Below are positions 56,157 to 64,000 of a stretch of 64,000 nt of DNA, one piece after another; the stretch's first letter is position 1, and each line of letters opens with the position of its first letter. The translations under genes and the position numbers were made by a program. The notes under the pieces were generated by a model. That model searched no databases. It was not told the DNA's origin and was given only the letters and a program-made list of their open reading frames with translations. Origin of the DNA: Draconibacterium sp. (GTDB lineage: Bacteria > Bacteroidota > Bacteroidia > Bacteroidales > Prolixibacteraceae); NCBI GenBank assembly GCA_016705335.1, contig JADIYN010000002.1:195261-259260 (forward strand), given 5' to 3'.

Positions 56157-56178
56157 ATCAAAAATATGTAATTTTGAT
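56157..56178. promoter_or_regulatory. Palindrome over the GSIII promoter
   Basis: ATCAAAA, 8 nt, TTTTGAT is a perfect inverted repeat. It contains the minus-strand -7-like box TATTTTTG (56166-56159) for glnN. It could be an operator for nitrogen control; AT-rich sequence makes chance possible. Confidence 0.3.
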
Positions 56179-56393
56179 GATTTTAGTCATATTCAGAACT
56201 ACCTGTTTAATTAAAATAACAGAATATTTATAAACAAGGGTGCATAAATGTGGGGGTAGCCTGAAGATTTGAATAAAAAAATAATTTTACTTCTTAATTA
56301 TTTGCTAAAGACGCATTTTAATTTTCAATTTTTACTGAATTGTATTTGATAATTACTGAAACAACTGCTACTTTTCTTCAAATTTTAAAAAGA

Positions 56394-57577
56394 ATGAACA
56401 AGGAAAAAATAATAGAAAAAATAAAGGAATCAGCTTCCTCAAAAATCAAAATTGCCATTACTGATATCGATGGAATCCTTCGTGGAAAATACATTCACAA
56501 AAAGAAATTTCTTGATTCAGTTGACCGGCAACTGGGTATTTGTGACGTGGTTTTGGCTGGGATTCGGGCGATGTTTGCTATGATAATGTTGCTGTTACAG
56601 GCTGGCACACCGGCTACCCTGATGCACGCGCAAAGATTGACATTTCAACATTCAGGGAAATACCGTGGGAAAACTCAACCCCGTTTTTTTTAGCCGATTT
56701 TAGCGAACATGAGTTGTATGCAAAAACCACATGCCCCAGAAGTTTATTAAAAAGGGTGAAGAAAGAAGCAGAAAACTTAGGTTTCAAAACCCGTTTTGCA
56801 CAGGAGTTTGAGTGGTTTAATTTTGCCGGAACCCCTTCTGAAATTCAAAGTGCTGGATTTAACAACCTCCAGCCGATAACACCGGGAATGTTTGGTTATT
56901 CTGAATTACGCACTTCGTTAAACCAGAAATTTGTGCATGAAATTATCGATTTTATGGAAGCATTTAATGTTTCGCTTGAAGGATTGCACACAGAAACCGG
57001 TCCGGGTGTTTATGAGTCTGCCATTTATTATGATGATATTTTAGCAGCTGCCGATAAAGCTGTACTTTTTAAAACAGGGATAAAGGAAATTGCCTACAGG
57101 CACAACATAGTTGCGAGTTTTATGGCAAAATGGAATTCGAAACTTCCGGGTTGCGGCGGTCATATCCATCAAAGTTTATGGGATATGGAAGGAACTTCAA
57201 ACTTATTTCACAACACAGGCAGCGACCGAAAAATACAAACTGACAGCTCAAGAATTGAATCCCGTATTCCTGGCGCAGATACAAACCCGTATCTGGCGCT
57301 GGCAGCAGCTTTGGCGTCGGGTCTTTACGGAATAAAAAATAAACTGAAACTTGAAACTCCCGAGACGATTGGTAATGCATACAATTTTGAAAAAAACGGA
57401 ATTTTACCACGAAATTTGAAAGATGCTACCGAAAAAATGGCCCATTCAGATCTTGCAAAAAAGTTGTTCGGAAGTGAATTTGTCGATCATTTTACAAAAA
57501 CCCGCGACTGGGAGTGGCGGCAATTTGAGAACCAGGTTACAGACTGGGAGTTGAAACGTTATTTCGAAATTATCTAA
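56394..57577 (+). CDS. Glutamine-synthetase-like gamma-glutamyl ligase (PuuA-type), one frameshift
   Basis: About 395 residues from ATG 56394. A T-run near 56554 is one base short; joining gives CDVVFGWDSGDVCYDN. Short N-terminal beta-grasp (ITDIDGILRGKY) and a GS barrel: QEFEWFNF, HTETGPGVYES, CGGHIHQSL and RIPGADTNPYLAL. Canonical GSI has GSGMHVHQSL; here CGGH replaces it, as in gamma-glutamylamine synthetases. It lacks the adenylylation loop, and at about 395 residues is shorter than GlnA. It probably joins glutamate to an amine other than ammonia. It heads a three-gene operon. Confidence 0.8.
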
Positions 57578-57587
57578 GCAAAAACAA

Positions 57588-58631
57588 ATGCAACATTTCG
57601 ATTTTATTCAAATCATAAAACGTGCATGGCATGAATTCGACAGTCGCCACGAAATACGTGGCGTTTACGATGTCAGCGCATACGTTTCAACCAACCAGGT
57701 GTATAAAATATCGTTTTACAAGCGCGAACCCGTGTTTGCCAAACTATCAGATTATGGCCGGTTTGAGGATTTCAGGGAAGACCACATTATTATTAACAAC
57801 CTGGCGAACAATCTTGAAGCGCCTTACCAAATGTTCCTTGCCCAATCGCTTGTAAAAAAGAATGAGTTGTTTATTTACCTCTTCCACCAGGAAAACAGCA
57901 GCGCCTGGGTGGTTTTCTATAATCCTATTCAGTTTAAAACAAAATTGCCGGCCCGGCTCGATGAAAAGCTAATCCGCAAATTGGGGCGCGAACTGGCACG
58001 TTTTCACAAAGCATGCACAAACGTTTCGAACCAGCTTCCAAATGCTTCAAAAACTGTGATCACGGATATTCACAACCTCGTGAAATCGGTAAATAAAGAT
58101 GAAATTAAAATGTGCGATAACCACAAATCGATGGTTTTAAAACACGCCGATCTGTTTCTGAATAATGCATATAAAGCCAATTATACCGAAGATTTTGAAA
58201 CAATACCTGTTTTTATCGACTGGAATATTGGCAACTTCTCGGTAACTCCCGAGGGCAGGTTTTACTCGCGCTGGGATTACGACTGGTTTCGCATGTCATC
58301 GCGGGTAATGGATTTCTACTTCTTTAGCCGCGTTGTTTCCGACGTGGGCGACCGCACAGTTTTTAGTTACCTGGTTGACACTTTAATGGAAGACCGTTTT
58401 ATCATGTTCCTGAAGGAATACCACCGTATTTTTCCTTTAACCGAACCCGAAGTTCATTTTATAATTGAAGCCTACCGATTTTTTATTTTGAATTATGTGA
58501 TAAAAGACGGCCCCTATTTTTTCCGTCAAACCTATTCAAATAAATTGATAAAAGAAGCTTACGATACTTATTTCCCGGCAATTGATGCCAACTACAACGT
58601 CGAAAAAATACTAAAAGCATTAAAAATATAA
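57588..58631 (+). CDS. Atypical APH/choline-kinase-fold phosphotransferase
   Basis: A 347-residue cytosolic protein. The kinase pattern is recognisable but altered. PVFAKLSDYG offers the ATP-binding Lys (K52). FIDWNIGNFSV (D211, N216) replaces the usual HGDxxxxN catalytic loop, so the His-Gly pair is absent. SRWDYDWFR (D230) is the magnesium site. Relatives include aminoglycoside, choline, ethanolamine and homoserine kinases, but I cannot match a subfamily. It lies 10 bp after the GS-like ligase and 3 bp before the HAD gene. A small-molecule kinase acting on the same metabolite is likely. Confidence 0.65.
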   Translation: MQHFDFIQIIKRAWHEFDSRHEIRGVYDVSAYVSTNQVYKISFYKREPVFAKLSDYGRFEDFREDHIIINNLANNLEAPYQMFLAQSLVKKNELFIYLFHQENSSAWVVFYNPIQFKTKLPARLDEKLIRKLGRELARFHKACTNVSNQLPNASKTVITDIHNLVKSVNKDEIKMCDNHKSMVLKHADLFLNNAYKANYTEDFETIPVFIDWNIGNFSVTPEGRFYSRWDYDWFRMSSRVMDFYFFSRVVSDVGDRTVFSYLVDTLMEDRFIMFLKEYHRIFPLTEPEVHFIIEAYRFFILNYVIKDGPYFFRQTYSNKLIKEAYDTYFPAIDANYNVEKILKALKI

Positions 58632-58634
58632 GCA

Positions 58635-59492
58635 ATGAATTTAAAAACGAAAAGTTTCCGAAGTGTTGTTAAAAACTACAAAGCTGTTTTTTTCGATGCG
58701 TTTGGTGTATTAAAAAATCACAAGGGCCTGATTCCCGGCATCGAAAAAACGTTTGATTATTTAGATGAAAAAGGGATAAAATATTATTTGCTGACAAATG
58801 ATTCATCGCGCAGTCCCGAAGCTTTGGCACGCTGGTACCAGGATCGCGGAATTATGCAGGTAACAACCGATAAAATCCTTTCATCGGGAATGCTCGCCAT
58901 GGAATTTTTTAAGGCGAAAGTGGCAAACGGAAATGCAGTGGCTTATCTCGGAACCGAAAGTTCTGCCCACTATATTGAAACAGCCGGACTGCTAACCGTG
59001 GCAGTAAAAAATATCGACCTCGATAATATCGACCATATTGAATCATTTGCATTTCTTGATGACGAAGGTTTTAACTGGAACGAGGACATTAACAAAACAA
59101 TCAACCTGTTGCGCAAAAAAAATATGACTGTTGTTGTTGCCAATACCGATATAAATTACCCGGTGAGTAAAAACGATATTTCGGTTGCAGTGGGTAGTTT
59201 GGCTGATATGGTTGAAAATATTATTGGCAAAAACTTTATCCGTTTTGGTAAACCCGATGCACAAATGTTTTTGCTCGCCTTTGAACGCGCATTGCAGGAT
59301 ATAAATGTAAAGCGCAGCGAAATTCTCATGGTTGGCGACACGCTTTACACCGATATTATTGGCGGCAACAAATTTGGCCTCGATACAGTTCTTGTCCTTT
59401 CGGGAAACACCCTGCCCGATATGGCTCATATTCGCATCAGCAGCTCAGGAATTATCCCTACCTATGTTTGTGAGTCGGCGGTGGTGGAGTAA
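58635..59492 (+). CDS. HAD-IIA superfamily protein lacking the second motif-I Asp
   Basis: A 285-residue protein with NagD-like layout: motif I FFDAFGVLKNHKG (nucleophile D21), motif II YYLLTNDSSRS, Lys in RFGKPDAQMF (K206) and motif IV MVGDTLYTDI (D235, D240). The Asp two residues after the nucleophile, which protonates the leaving group in HAD phosphatases, is Phe23. Some HAD-IIA subfamilies share DxWGV-type motifs without it, and dehalogenases too. A phosphatase for the kinase product is possible but not assured. It is the last gene of the operon and intact. Confidence 0.75.
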   Translation: MNLKTKSFRSVVKNYKAVFFDAFGVLKNHKGLIPGIEKTFDYLDEKGIKYYLLTNDSSRSPEALARWYQDRGIMQVTTDKILSSGMLAMEFFKAKVANGNAVAYLGTESSAHYIETAGLLTVAVKNIDLDNIDHIESFAFLDDEGFNWNEDINKTINLLRKKNMTVVVANTDINYPVSKNDISVAVGSLADMVENIIGKNFIRFGKPDAQMFLLAFERALQDINVKRSEILMVGDTLYTDIIGGNKFGLDTVLVLSGNTLPDMAHIRISSSGIIPTYVCESAVVE

Positions 59493-59630
59493 TTGGTTGA
59501 TAAAAGGGTGCCTTATATGCTGATGGGCAACAGTTAAACACATTTACCTGCAGAAATCATATCCGTTGATGCAGGAAACTTGCAGAGCAGCGTTGGAATC
59601 CATCTAATTTATGTTGGAAGCTATCCCGGT

Positions 59631-59797
59631 GGCGTTGAATTCAATCTCAATGGCGATGAATTTAATCTCAGAGCTACGGAATTGAATCTCTGAAGTTCGG
59701 AATTGAATCTCAGTGGTTCGGAATTGAATTTCAGTGGTTCGGAATTGAATTTCAGTGGTTCGGAATTGAATCCGAAGGTTCGGAATTGAATCTCGGA
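59631..59797. repeat. 21-bp tandem repeat (about 8 copies)
   Basis: Units such as GGTTCGGAATTGAATTTCAG(T) repeat eight times, one shortened to 20 bp. The two central units are identical and the outer ones decay. Translated on the plus strand it gives a seven-residue SELNFSG-like repeat with one stop. Confidence 0.85.
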
Positions 59798-59836
59798 GGC
59801 AAGGAAGAGCAATAGACAGGTAAAAATCAATTAACA

Positions 59837-59870
59837 TAACCTGTCAACGTCTTTAGACTTGACAGCGTTA
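59837..59870. repeat. 34-bp direct repeat, copy 1, internally palindromic
   Basis: TAACCTGTCAACGTC, TTTA, then GACTTGACAGCGTTA: an imperfect inverted repeat (TAAC-CTGTCAA against TTGACAG-CGTTA). It recurs with one base change at 60096-60129 in the same orientation. Confidence 0.75.
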
Positions 59871-59936
59871 GTGAAGCTCAGACATATTATCCCGATGGGG
59901 ATTAAATGTTTATAGAAAAGGACAAACATACGGAAC

Positions 59937-59958
59937 TTCGACCCTGGCTGGGGTCGAA
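59937..59958. repeat. Inverted repeat TTCGACCC/GGGTCGAA
   Basis: Perfect 8-bp arms with a 6-nt loop, between the two 34-bp repeats. It can form a stable hairpin. Confidence 0.6.
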
Positions 59959-60045
59959 CCATCTTTCAATTTAAAATGTGCTATAAACATGCGCTCTCTG
60001 AGGTCGAAAAGCATCAAACCGACAAAATATCAATTTATTAACACG

Positions 60046-60082
60046 TTGTCAGCCCCAGATAACCATCAGGGCACGCTGACAA
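60046..60082. repeat. Inverted repeat TTGTCAGC/GCTGACAA
   Basis: Perfect 8-bp arms 21 nt apart, just before the second 34-bp repeat. The arms echo the TTGACAG core of the 34-bp repeats. Confidence 0.5.
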
Positions 60083-60095
60083 GTGTGAAGTGACT

Positions 60096-60129
60096 TAACC
60101 TGTCAACGTCTTTATACTTGACAGCGTTA
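60096..60129. repeat. 34-bp direct repeat, copy 2
   Basis: Identical to copy 1 at 33 of 34 positions (TATAC in place of TAGAC). The two copies enclose 225 bp. Confidence 0.75.
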
Positions 60130-60328
60130 ACCGGAGATGATGATGCAGCAATTTGTGTCAATCTGCAAACCATTAAATTGCTGATATTCATCAATCATAA
60201 TTATTTCTATACAGAACAATTGTTTTTATTTTTGGATATTATAAATTAGCGTCTCTCTTAATTAACCTTATTTATTCACTAAAAAATCCATTTTTACCCT
60301 AAGACAAATGAACAGGAAAATCATCTGA

Positions 60329-60502
60329 ACAAGCAACTCACTGTTGAGAGCAATTGCGGCGACGGCACTTAACATTAAGTCGCTGCCGGCGGGTGTTTAC
60401 AGGGTAAGCTTCAAAAAAATGGGTTATGCCGAACAGTTTGCCACAGTAAATGTAAACGATGGCGAATTAACCACTGTTGATATAGCGCTGAATAAAAACT
60501 AA
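60329..60502 (+). pseudogene. Relic of a carboxypeptidase-regulatory-like/Cna-B-type domain
   Basis: An open frame without start codon encodes about 57 residues ending SLPAGVYRVSFKKMGY and TVNVNDGELTTVDIALNKN. This is the last strands of a CarboxypepD_reg-like beta-sandwich, common at the end of Bacteroidetes surface proteins. The upstream part of the gene is missing. Confidence 0.55.
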
Positions 60503-60529
60503 GCCAAATCCTAACCCGGTTTCCTTGCT

Positions 60530-60581
60530 CCCGCGATTGAATTGTATGAAATATTTAAATTGAATGCGGTGCAATCGCGGG
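60530..60581. repeat. Inverted repeat CCCGCGATTG/CAATCGCGGG
   Basis: Perfect 10-bp arms, 32-nt AT-rich loop, with partial pairing beyond (CCTTGCT against GTGGCAGG). It is GC-rich against an AT-rich background. There is no T-tract, so it is probably not a simple terminator. Confidence 0.6.
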
Positions 60582-60724
60582 GTGGCAGGGGAAAATTTAT
60601 AGTTCTTAAAAATGAAGGATGATAGTTTTATAGGGACGCAAGGAAATTGGGAGGATTTGTTTGAAAAGAATTAGAGATATGAACTAATTATGGACAAGTT
60701 TGAAAAAAAGACAAATCACAAATA

Positions 60725-63154
60725 ATGAATTATCAAGTTAATTATATTGAAATAGTCAGCGGAGCATGTATTCCACTCATAATTGCGTTGACTGCAATTG
60801 CTTTTCCGCTGCTTTTACAAACAGTCAGTAGAATTGATGATAAATATTCATCGACAAATCTGGTTAAAGTGTTTTATAAGGACAAGATTTGCAAATCATA
60901 TTTGTTTTTTTGGTGGTAGCTATTATTGCAATTCCAATATGGTTTTTTGCTCCCCCTCGAGTCTGGGATTTTGGCATGTTTAACAAGCTAATTGAAAACT
61001 CATCGTTTATTATAATTGCATTAAGTACAATTTTTCTTGTACTAAACTTATTTTCTTTAGTTTATCTCATATACGTATTTTATAGTCCCAGTAAATTGTT
61101 GGATTATTTAATAGAGAAACATGGTGAATCAAAAAATGGGAGTGAAAAAGCTACATATTTTATTTCAATATCCGACCTTCTATATTTTTCGATTCAAAAT
61201 CCTAATGAAAAAATTGCACGAAGACTTCTGGAATTCTTTAGTCATATATTTATTTCTGAAAGAAAAAACAAAGAGAATAAAGTAATTATATATTCTCCAG
61301 AATATTACGATACAATTTTTGAAGCGAATGAACAGCTTTGCTTAAGGAAAAAGAAGACTATATCATATTATAATGACAGTACTTTAATTAACCTTTTTAT
61401 TGACAGTTACCAAAAAACTATTTTGAGTGAGGAAACTTAACAAAGCTCTCTGGATATGCCTAAGACAAGCGTTAAATTATGGTAAGAAGATATTATTGTA
61501 TCTCACTGGGAAAACGCACATCAGCATTTGAGTATGTTCATGCCAAAAATTCAAATTGAATGGATGAAAATTTTGAAATCGTAAATCAGGATAAAATAGA
61601 TGGAAGAGAATTGGAGAGAGAAAGATTTCTTGAATTTCATTATGCACTTGGTGGGCTAATAATGTACTTAGGAAAAATGAGACTGTTAAAAAGAATTATG
61701 GCTCATACAAATCAGACACCTCCAAAATATATACTGGTCCCAGACACAATGATTGAAGTTATAAACAAGTATATGAGCATCGAGGAATCTATTCACAATC
61801 CTTTCCTTTTTGAAAGTAGATATAGTTTCCCAGACATTTCTGGAATCAATAAAGGTGGAATTATAGGATGTGGATTCGAAAATATTGTGCACTACTATTT
61901 TTAAGACAATATACTTTACATGATTATTACTATGGAAGAACAGCCCTTGATTTGCCTAATGTTCCTAATACATTGCGTGAATTAAATAGCTGGAAAGATA
62001 AACTTGAAAGTTTAAAACTGTTTATTGGAGAAATATTAGAAGCGAAAGAATTACTAAATGAGGTTGGATTAGGGTATCTAACAAATAAATGGTTTGATGA
62101 GAATCAAAAACAAAAGCCTTCAGAACTTATTGATACTCTAATAAAGAATACTAATGATAAATATGAAAATACGAAGCAGGAACAGCCTGTATCTAAAACA
62201 AAAGAAGTTGAATTCAAAGAACAAACTAAAGAAATTGTTTTAAAAGCGATTGATACCTATTCTGAGATTGAAAATGTAGAAAAAATTGAAACTAATTTTA
62301 AGCCATTTCTTATTAACGGGGTGTATCAATTAATGGAAAAAGCAGGATTTGCGGATGACCAAGATGTGTCTTATCTTGATTCAGAAACATTCGTCGCAAA
62401 AAGTGTTGCCTCCAATTTCATTTCAAATTAACTAGTACTTTTTCCTTCTTTATAACAAAACGTTACATATTAAATAGAGAGGATATTTTTAATGCGATAG
62501 ACAGATTAGAAGTTAATCTTCAAGAATACAGTATTATATCATTTGGTGTCTATCTCCCTTTTTTAATTCAAAATCTGAAAGTTCCTTTTTTATCCCAAAA
62601 AGGTGAATCTTTTTATTTTCGTGATAATAAGATAATTAATCTTAATACCTATGTAAATGATACTGTTAGGAATTCCATAGTAGTTGTAAAAGAAAATGAC
62701 TTACCCAAATTGAACTTTAATAAAATAAAGGAAGAAGAATTTGAGAAATATGGGTTAGAAGAATTAGATGAAAAAACTCATCTTTCAGCTTCAATAATCG
62801 ATTTAAATATTAGAAAAGATTTGAGAGATGAAATTTCTCAGAAGACGGATAATGATTTAACTAAAAATGTGTTGGCTTGTATTTCAATTGGCATTGAAGC
62901 TCGCTGGAAATTATCAAGTAAATGTTATCAATTTGCCATTCGACCAGTTTAAAAATAGAGGAGTTCCTGATAGAATTAGAAATATAAATCCAATAAGTAA
63001 AAACAGCCCCTATAATAGAATAAGTGGCCTTAAGCCCTTAAGTCCCGAGGCTGGCAGGGTCTATGACCTATCTTGCTTACCAAATACAAGAAGTTCTAGT
63101 CATTCTTTATTATACCGACATTCAGTACAGTTAAAATTTCAGGCAGGGAAATAA
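60725..63154 (+). CDS. Large membrane protein of unknown function, about seven frameshifts
   Basis: About 808 residues if neighbouring frames are joined at 60905 (lost T), 61432 (extra T), 61488 (lost G), 61562 (lost G), 61902 (lost T), 62427 (lost T) and about 62897. Each join gives continuous protein-like sequence (for example NKALWICLRQALNYGKEDI; IEWDENFEIV; YYFLRQYTLHDYYYGR). There are three N-terminal hydrophobic helices (SGACIPLIIALTAIAFPLLL, LFFLVVAIIAIPIWFF, SFIIIALSTIFLVLNLFS) and then a long soluble, helix-rich cytoplasmic part. No catalytic motif is recognised. No homologous family comes to mind. Confidence 0.55.
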
Positions 63155-63293
63155 ATTTATATTCCAGTGTATTGACTGGGAACTGATTAAAGCGGGAAGA
63201 GACGGAATGGCATGAAATTACTAAATAATTAATAGTTTTAATTTACGGAAGAAAAATATAACCAAAAACCACAACATAATAATATTGAAATTC

Positions 63294-63958
63294 ATGAAAA
63301 ATTTAATTAATTTCTTTTCCTAACTAACTGGTTAATATTTAACCTTTCATTGGGTGGGTTTTCTCAACAATCAGAATGTGGCGTTTCAGCTTCTGATTCA
63401 TCAATTGTCATGGTAGTACTTAGTTTCTTACTGTTAATTTTACCCACTGAGCCTTTAATATTATCCCTGTTCCAATTGGAAGCTCCTTATATTTCAAGGT
63501 TTAGGAGTTGGACTTCATAAGATAGTTCACTTCTTGATAATTACAGTTGGACTTATGGTCTTCCTGGAATGCTTGTCTATGGAGATTCCACCCAAATGTA
63601 TGGTGCAATTGAAGCAGTAATAAGACAAACTGGTTCAGGAGGAAATGACTTTGCAGGTGTCGCAATGGCAGTAAAACGCAACTTAAATGATGCCAATTAT
63701 CCATTCAATGGTGCAGGATGTTACTTACTTTCAATTTATAATGGCCATATCAGTTTAAATAATATTGAAACACCCGGCGAAATTATAGGAAAGGATATTC
63801 CAGGACTTTCGGTTGCGAATTGGAATAAACTTAAACTAGAGATACTACCAAATGCACATATTTATGGATATGTAAATGACGCATTGTATATTGATTATGC
63901 TATCCCAAATGGAATTGTACCAAAAGGTCGGTTTGCTAGTAACTGCAAACAGTTGTAA
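63294..63958 (+). pseudogene. Fragmented secreted protein with ConA-like (LamG-type) domain
   Basis: A signal peptide begins at 63294 (MKNLINFFS, then a lost C, then LTNWLIFNLSLGGFSQQ). The middle (63400-63520) cannot be read in one frame. From 63521 a clear jelly-roll segment runs: SWTYGLPGMLVYGDST, FAGVAMAVKRN, WNKLKLEILPNAHIYGYVND, GIVPKGRF. This resembles concanavalin-like sugar-binding domains of surface proteins. The frame breaks again at 63940-63958, so the gene probably continues beyond the window. Indel errors or decay cannot be told apart here. Confidence 0.5.
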
Positions 63959-64000
63959 TCAATATAGGTAATATCTTCATATTCTTTCATCTCGATATAC

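Larger units (their letters stand above)
59493..60328. other. Long non-coding, repeat-rich region
   Basis: 836 bp without a credible gene. It contains a 21-bp minisatellite (59631-59797), two 34-bp direct repeats (59837, 60096) and two perfect 8-bp inverted repeats between them. The remaining AT-rich 200 bp show nothing recognisable. Open frames on the minus strand here exist only because 21 is a multiple of three. Confidence 0.6.

Noticed and set aside
59604..59837. Two overlapping minus-strand open frames with repeated EIQFRTT-like heptapeptides
   Set aside because: They exist because the 21-bp tandem repeat is a multiple of three. No ribosome-binding site, no unique sequence and two frames are equally open.
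59631..60129. Possible CRISPR array
   Set aside because: The 21-bp units are contiguous without spacers, and the 34-bp repeats occur only twice, 225 bp apart. No cas genes are nearby.
61479..61559. Small open frame of 26 codons followed by an in-frame TGA and ATG
   Set aside because: The other two frames continue the protein similarity of the large membrane protein across this stretch, so it is an out-of-frame artefact of indels.
1..64000. rRNA, tRNA or insertion-sequence transposase genes
   Set aside because: None recognised by eye on either strand. A covariance-model scan would be needed to exclude a tRNA.

Overview
The window looks like the chromosome of a Bacteroidetes, most likely a marine or gut Marinilabiliales/Prolixibacteraceae-type organism. 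The evidence is AT-rich DNA, hybrid two-component regulators (HTCS) beside glycoside hydrolases, a type IX secretion sorting domain, a type III glutamine synthetase, an aryl-polyene/flexirubin cluster and promoters of the TAnnTTTG type. The taxon is an inference from gene families.

Region 1 (1-22.2 kb) is a carbohydrate locus, probably for arabinan or arabinose-decorated pectin. A minus-strand operon (7658 down to 1) encodes GH27, GH51, GH2 and a double GH43 enzyme. A separate gene encodes only the first domain of a GH2. Two HTCS sensors lie side by side on the plus strand, followed by a plus-strand operon of endo-arabinanase-like GH43, GH51 and a CotH-domain protein with a sorting domain. 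The HTCS pair have diverged sensors but nearly identical DNA-binding domains. A shared motif (TGACGAGTTT in gene orientation) lies 174-201 bp upstream of the three hydrolase transcription units and is a candidate operator. No SusC/SusD pair is in the window.

Region 2 (23.3-49.0 kb) is one minus-strand biosynthetic cluster of the aryl-polyene/flexirubin type. It has a tyrosine ammonia-lyase and an AMP ligase for the aryl starter, three ketosynthases plus a chain-length factor and a short ketosynthase-like protein, two ACPs, a ketoreductase, two hotdog dehydratases, a thioesterase, acyltransferases, methyltransferases, two CrtI-like oxidoreductases (one broken), a GT2-DUF2062 glycosyltransferase, a LolA-like carrier, a lipoprotein, a polysaccharide deacetylase and a fused MMPL exporter/acyltransferase/methyltransferase. 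I saw no dialkylresorcinol (darA/darB) genes.

Region 3 (49.2-59.5 kb) holds an outer-membrane protein, a sugar symporter with an intracellular GH43, a short SSB, a DUF1801 protein, glutamine synthetase III, and a divergent three-gene operon (glutamine-synthetase-like ligase, atypical APH-fold kinase, HAD protein lacking the usual second Asp) of unknown function.

Region 4 (59.5-64 kb) is gene-poor. It has a 21-bp minisatellite, a segment bounded by 34-bp direct repeats and rich in palindromes, a relic of a carboxypeptidase-regulatory-like domain, one large unknown membrane protein in many frames, and a broken ConA-like secreted protein.

About thirty genes' worth of reading frame is interrupted by single-base indels, mostly missing bases in A/T runs, and joining the frames restores normal proteins. 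This looks like residual long-read assembly error rather than gene decay. A few in-frame stop codons and one deletion do not fit that explanation. Coordinates for such genes span the restored gene.
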